Positions 49,979 to 52,915 of a stretch of DNA of 52,915 nucleotides are shown here, in pieces. The stretch comes from Halobacterium bonnevillei (GTDB lineage Archaea > Halobacteriota > Halobacteria > Halobacteriales > Halobacteriaceae). Position 1 is the stretch's first letter, and each line of letters begins with the position of its first letter. The notes under the pieces were generated by a model. It ran no database searches and was not told the DNA's origin. It saw only the letters and a program-made list of their open reading frames with translations. The stretch covers positions 1-52,915 of the forward strand of contig NZ_WUUU01000005.1 of the NCBI RefSeq assembly GCF_009831555.1. Reading direction: 5' to 3'. The position numbers and the translations under genes are program-made.

Positions 49979-50440
49979 CTACTGGTCCACCTCCGCGTTC
50001 GCGGGTGCTTTCCGCGCGGTGAGCGGTTGCCGGGACGCGAGTTCGCACGCGAACCCCGGGTGTTCGACGAAGTGCCACAGGACCATGTGGCGGCGGCCGG
50101 CGGTCAGTCCGGTCGCGGAGAGGTCCTCGGCGGTGAACTCCGCGGGCAGACGGTCGAACAGCCGTCGGAGCGCGCCGAACGAGTCGAAGACCTTCCGGTT
50201 GCCCGCGGAGTCGGCGCCGCGGCGTTCGACCACGTAACTGCCGTCAGCGCGGTGGACACCCTCCGTGTTCAGGAACGTCTCACGAGCAGTGAGCGCGTCC
50301 TCGAGACACTCCCGGAGCTGGTCGGCGTCCTCGCGGGAGAGAAGCAGTTCGTCGCCGCCGACGGAGACCGCGACCCGGTCGCCGCGTCGGTGCGCTGAGG
50401 GGCTAGGCGAGTCGGAGAATTTCTCGACCAGCCGCGTCAC
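49979..50440 (-). CDS. Haloarchaeal protein of unknown function
   Basis: A 153-residue protein from a GTG at 50440 (MTRLVEKFSDSPSPSAHRRG). A beta-hairpin region (DRVAVSVGGDELLLSREDAD) and helix (QLRECLEDALTARETFLNTE) are followed by SYVVERRGADSAGNRKVFDS, FGALRRLFDRLPAEFTAEDL and GRRHMVLWHFVEHPGFACEL. Looks like a conserved haloarchaeal family; I cannot name it firmly. The upstream stretch 50441-50609 has no gene. Confidence 0.65.
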   Translation of the reverse strand: MTRLVEKFSDSPSPSAHRRGDRVAVSVGGDELLLSREDADQLRECLEDALTARETFLNTEGVHRADGSYVVERRGADSAGNRKVFDSFGALRRLFDRLPAEFTAEDLSATGLTAGRRHMVLWHFVEHPGFACELASRQPLTARKAPANAEVDQ

Positions 50441-50609
50441 CGCGGCTTACGCTATCCTCGGCGGCCGGAGTCGTCAGGTTCTGACTCGGCATCGTGGTCG
50501 AGAGTTGTGGGGACCGGCACATAAGTTCGGCGGTGCGACAGATTCCGACCGGTGCCCGGTACGGTTCGGTAGATTGCCAGCCGGCGCCAGGTGGCGGCTC
50601 GCAGACCAC

Positions 50610-51473
50610 TCAGTCGTCGGCGACGTCGTGAACCCACTCAGCGACGTCCGTCACGACGTACTCGGCAGCGTTCCCGGGGAAGTACAGCGCCGCCATCCCG
50701 GACGGGTCGTACCCCTCCTGCATGTAGTGGTCGACGTCCTCGTAGAACTCGACGGTGCTGTCCTCGCCGAGGTCGTGTTCGCACCACTCTTCGTAGTGTT
50801 GCTCGTGCATCTCCGCGATTTCCGGCTGGGTCTCGGGGTCCGCGCGGCCTGCCTTCGCGACGAACACGGCCGCGTCCAGTTCCGCTGCCGTCTCCGCGGT
50901 CGTCACTTCGTCCACGCTGTCGTGCCACCGCCCGGGTTTCCCGAGAATCTCCTCGTCGAGGTCGTAGTCGCCGTCTGCGACGCGGCGGAACGTCTCGCGT
51001 TTGGCTTCCAGTTCCGCCTCCTGTTCCTCGGTGAGGTCGCCGTCAGGTTCGATGCTGTACCGGAGGAACCCGAGGTCGTCCGCGTCCATGCCGGGGTCGG
51101 CGGGGCCGTCGATGGAGACGATGCCCGCGACGCCGCCGTGCCGGTCGGCGATGCGGGGCGCGGCCATCCCGCCCTGGCTGTGGCCGGCGACGAACACCCG
51201 CCCGAGTTCGGGCGGGATGGCGTCGGCCAGCGAGTCGTCGCCGAGCGGGTCGAAGCCGTCGGCGCGAACGGGCGCCGTCACCCGGACGGTGCGGTCGCCT
51301 GCGAGCGCGGTGAGCGCGTCGAACTCCGGGAGGTGCTCGCGGCCCTCGTAGTCGACGACCACCGTCTCGACGGCGTCCTCGAGGTCCGGGATGCACTCGA
51401 GGTCGTGTTCGCTGGGTTTCAGTGCGACTGCGTCGACGCCCGCGACCGCGGCGTGGCTGTCGCTTTTCAGCAC
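50610..51473 (-). CDS. Alpha/beta hydrolase, N-terminus broken by an in-frame stop
   Basis: 287 residues from a GTG at 51473 (MLKSDSHAAVAGVDAVALKP). GRVFVAGHSQGGMAAPRIAD holds the nucleophile Ser; GVAGIVSIDGPADPG and VEFYEDVDHYMQEGYDPSGM (catalytic His region) complete the hydrolase fold. Upstream and in the same frame lies MVAETIDRVPLLY from ATG 51551, then TGA (51510-51512), then VTPSSRGPGWFVVLKSD joining the present start. The whole reads as one protein of about 313 residues interrupted by TGA in place of, for example, CGA (Arg). Translation may restart at GTG 51473, but the first strand would be damaged. Confidence 0.75.
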   Translation of the reverse strand: MLKSDSHAAVAGVDAVALKPSEHDLECIPDLEDAVETVVVDYEGREHLPEFDALTALAGDRTVRVTAPVRADGFDPLGDDSLADAIPPELGRVFVAGHSQGGMAAPRIADRHGGVAGIVSIDGPADPGMDADDLGFLRYSIEPDGDLTEEQEAELEAKRETFRRVADGDYDLDEEILGKPGRWHDSVDEVTTAETAAELDAAVFVAKAGRADPETQPEIAEMHEQHYEEWCEHDLGEDSTVEFYEDVDHYMQEGYDPSGMAALYFPGNAAEYVVTDVAEWVHDVADD

Positions 51474-51669
51474 GACGAACCACCCCGGGCCGCGAGACGA
51501 CGGTGTGACTCAGTACAAGAGCGGAACGCGATCTATCGTCTCTGCGACCATGGTGGTGTAATACTCGCGCGCAGGCAAAAGCGTGTCGCTCACCCCAGGT
51601 ACGGCCGGAGCCGAGAGTACGTGCAGATCGCGCCGGGTGGGCCTGGCGCTGCGGGCGAGTCGCGCCGAG

Positions 51670-52915
51670 TCAGGGTGCGATGCTGCGCGCGAGCCGCCAC
51701 GCGTCGTGGCTGGCTTCCCCAGGATGGGGAAGGCCGAGGTTGTACCGGAGTTCGTCCTGGCGCTTCAGCGGGTCGAAGACGCTGGGTTCCTCCAGCCCCC
51801 ACGTCTGGACGGGACGCGCGCGAACAGACGAGCGGCTCAGGACGGCGTTGGCGGCGTGGCGGCCGGCCTCGTTGGCCGCCTCCATCGTCGCGAGGTCAGT
51901 CTCCACGCGGACGTAGTCTGCTGCGAGCACGAGGTTGTCGGCCGCCGTGCCGGCTTCGGGGCGGTGATGGAGGCTCCCCACGGTGTTGATGACCAGCGGC
52001 GACCCGTTCCGGAGGCCGTCCTCGCCCTGCTGCAGTTCGGGGTCCAGGAGGTGCGTGACGCGCGCCTCGTCCGGCAGGACGTCGGTCCCGACGTGGGCCT
52101 GGAGTTGCGCCCAGATCTCCGCGACGGCCTCCTCGCGGGTGCACTCGCGGCCGGGCTTGTCGTAGACGATGCCGGGGGTGTCCCAGTCCGAGGCGATGAC
52201 CGATAGCACGCCCTCGACGCCCCCGTTCGAGCGCTCGCTGGGGTCGTGGTCGGCCCAGAACTGCCGCTGGCTGATTGCCGTCAGCGCCCACGGCGAGTCG
52301 AGGAAGACGGCGTGCCCGGTGGCGAGTTCGACGTCGCGGTCCAGGTAGAACTGGACGCCGTTCATCCACGCGGTGTCCACGCGCCGCGTCCCCGACAGCG
52401 AGGGCGCGGCGCGCTCCAGTTCGGGCGTCACCAGGTCCGCCATCACCTCGACGGGGACCGCCGCGACGTAGTAGTCCGCGGTCGCGCGCTCGCCGTCGAC
52501 CACCACGGCGGTCACGCGCTCGCCGTCGCTCTCGATGGCCGTGACGGGCGCGTCGGTGTGAATCGTGACGCCCTGGTCGCGCAGGTACGCCGCCCACGGG
52601 TCCAGCCAGACGTCACTCGTCGGGCCGTCGAGCACGCGCTCGGCGGGCCTGTCCGGATCGAGTTGCCCGAACAGCAACTGGAGGTAGATGGAGCCGACGG
52701 TGCGAGCGCTCCCGTCCTCCGGCCGCAGCGCCACCAGCGACTGCGTGGAGCGCGCGAGGTGCTTGCGGTACGCGGGCGACATCTCCGCGGCGTCGATGAA
52801 CTCCCACCACGACGTCGACTCGAAGTCGTCCTCGCGGCGCTGCCGGCAGCTCGTCGCGAGCACGGCGAGCCGCGACAGGAAGTGCGCGATCTCGCGGTTC
52901 GGGAACGTCCTCCCC
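51670..52915 (-). CDS. FAD-dependent oxidoreductase (desaturase/HpnE-like), partial
   Basis: Leftward gene whose 5' part lies beyond the right edge. The visible 415 residues begin RTFPNREIAHFLSRLAVLAT, so the N-terminal FAD-binding Rossmann motif is not in view. RTVGSIYLQLLFGQLDPDRP, GVTIHTDAPVTAIESDGERV, TAWMNGVQFYLDRDVELATG, GLRNGSPLVINTVGSLHHRP and DNLVLAADYVRVETDLATME (C-terminal FAD contact) match NAD(P)/FAD-dependent oxidoreductases of the hydroxysqualene dehydroxylase/phytoene desaturase type. It may act on isoprenoid lipids. It ends near KRQDELRYNLGLPHPGEASH. The window cuts it at the right edge. Confidence 0.82.
   Translation of the reverse strand, partial: GRTFPNREIAHFLSRLAVLATSCRQRREDDFESTSWWEFIDAAEMSPAYRKHLARSTQSLVALRPEDGSARTVGSIYLQLLFGQLDPDRPAERVLDGPTSDVWLDPWAAYLRDQGVTIHTDAPVTAIESDGERVTAVVVDGERATADYYVAAVPVEVMADLVTPELERAAPSLSGTRRVDTAWMNGVQFYLDRDVELATGHAVFLDSPWALTAISQRQFWADHDPSERSNGGVEGVLSVIASDWDTPGIVYDKPGRECTREEAVAEIWAQLQAHVGTDVLPDEARVTHLLDPELQQGEDGLRNGSPLVINTVGSLHHRPEAGTAADNLVLAADYVRVETDLATMEAANEAGRHAANAVLSRSSVRARPVQTWGLEEPSVFDPLKRQDELRYNLGLPHPGEASHDAWRLARSIAP

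Overview
The window comes from a haloarchaeon (class Halobacteria), probably of the Halobacteriaceae. The DNA is very GC-rich and the proteins are strongly acidic. It carries archaeal marker genes (EF-1 beta, Pelota, RqcH, archaeal Elp3, Lhr2-type helicase, 20S proteasome subunits) and haloarchaeal specialities (halocyanin, HemAT, amphi-Trp protein, an HVO_2753-like zinc finger, Tat lipoproteins). I see no rRNA, tRNA, CRISPR array or intact insertion sequence. Most genes are housekeeping or environmental-response genes in short co-directional runs. Several starts lie about 27-29 nt after a TATA-like element, as expected for leaderless haloarchaeal transcripts.

Layout. 1-2.7 kb: truncated NOP5-like gene, YwbE, DUF2391 membrane protein, zinc finger plus EF-1 beta, a GC-rich hairpin cluster and a lipoprotein. 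2.7-8.5 kb: cystathionine synthase/lyase, APH-type phosphotransferase, Dna2/Cas4-like nuclease-helicase, wHTH regulator. 8.6-14.4 kb: a divergent proteasome beta/alpha pair with one frameshift in each gene, a GNAT, an Lhr2 helicase and a frameshifted GNAT. 14.4-22.3 kb: HTH regulator, unknown protein, MBL hydrolase, HemAT, then Pelota and a frameshifted RqcH (ribosome rescue and quality control). 22.4-30.8 kb: ZIP transporter, SurE, a possible structured RNA, and a leftward run tdk, YIP1, small protein, OB/DHH protein, PH protein, elp3. 30.8-36 kb: flavin reductase, three universal stress proteins and lactate permease. 36-44.8 kb: beta-propeller membrane protein, MutY, lipoprotein, halocyanin, class III aminotransferase, DUF4010 protein and AI-2E transporter. 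44.7-46.8 kb: PadR operon, amphi-Trp protein, then about 1.1 kb of gene remnants with a hairpin-rich possible small RNA and a 48-aa ORF. 46.8-52.9 kb: divergent citrate synthase, two alpha/beta hydrolases, DUF1028 protein and the 3' part of an FAD-dependent oxidoreductase.

The most unusual feature is the number of disrupted reading frames. Single-base shifts are visible in psmA, psmB, a GNAT gene, rqcH and two small ORFs, and an in-frame TGA sits at codon 14 of an alpha/beta hydrolase. In each case the protein resumes sensibly in another frame (or after the stop). The damaged set includes the proteasome pair and RqcH, all protein quality-control genes, but draft-assembly indels could explain the same pattern. 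The best candidates for something undescribed are three possible structured RNAs (about 10905, 24397 and 46340), a TATA box framed by an inverted repeat, an intergenic octamer (CAGTACCG), and a beta-propeller protein with a Tat-like motif behind membrane helices.
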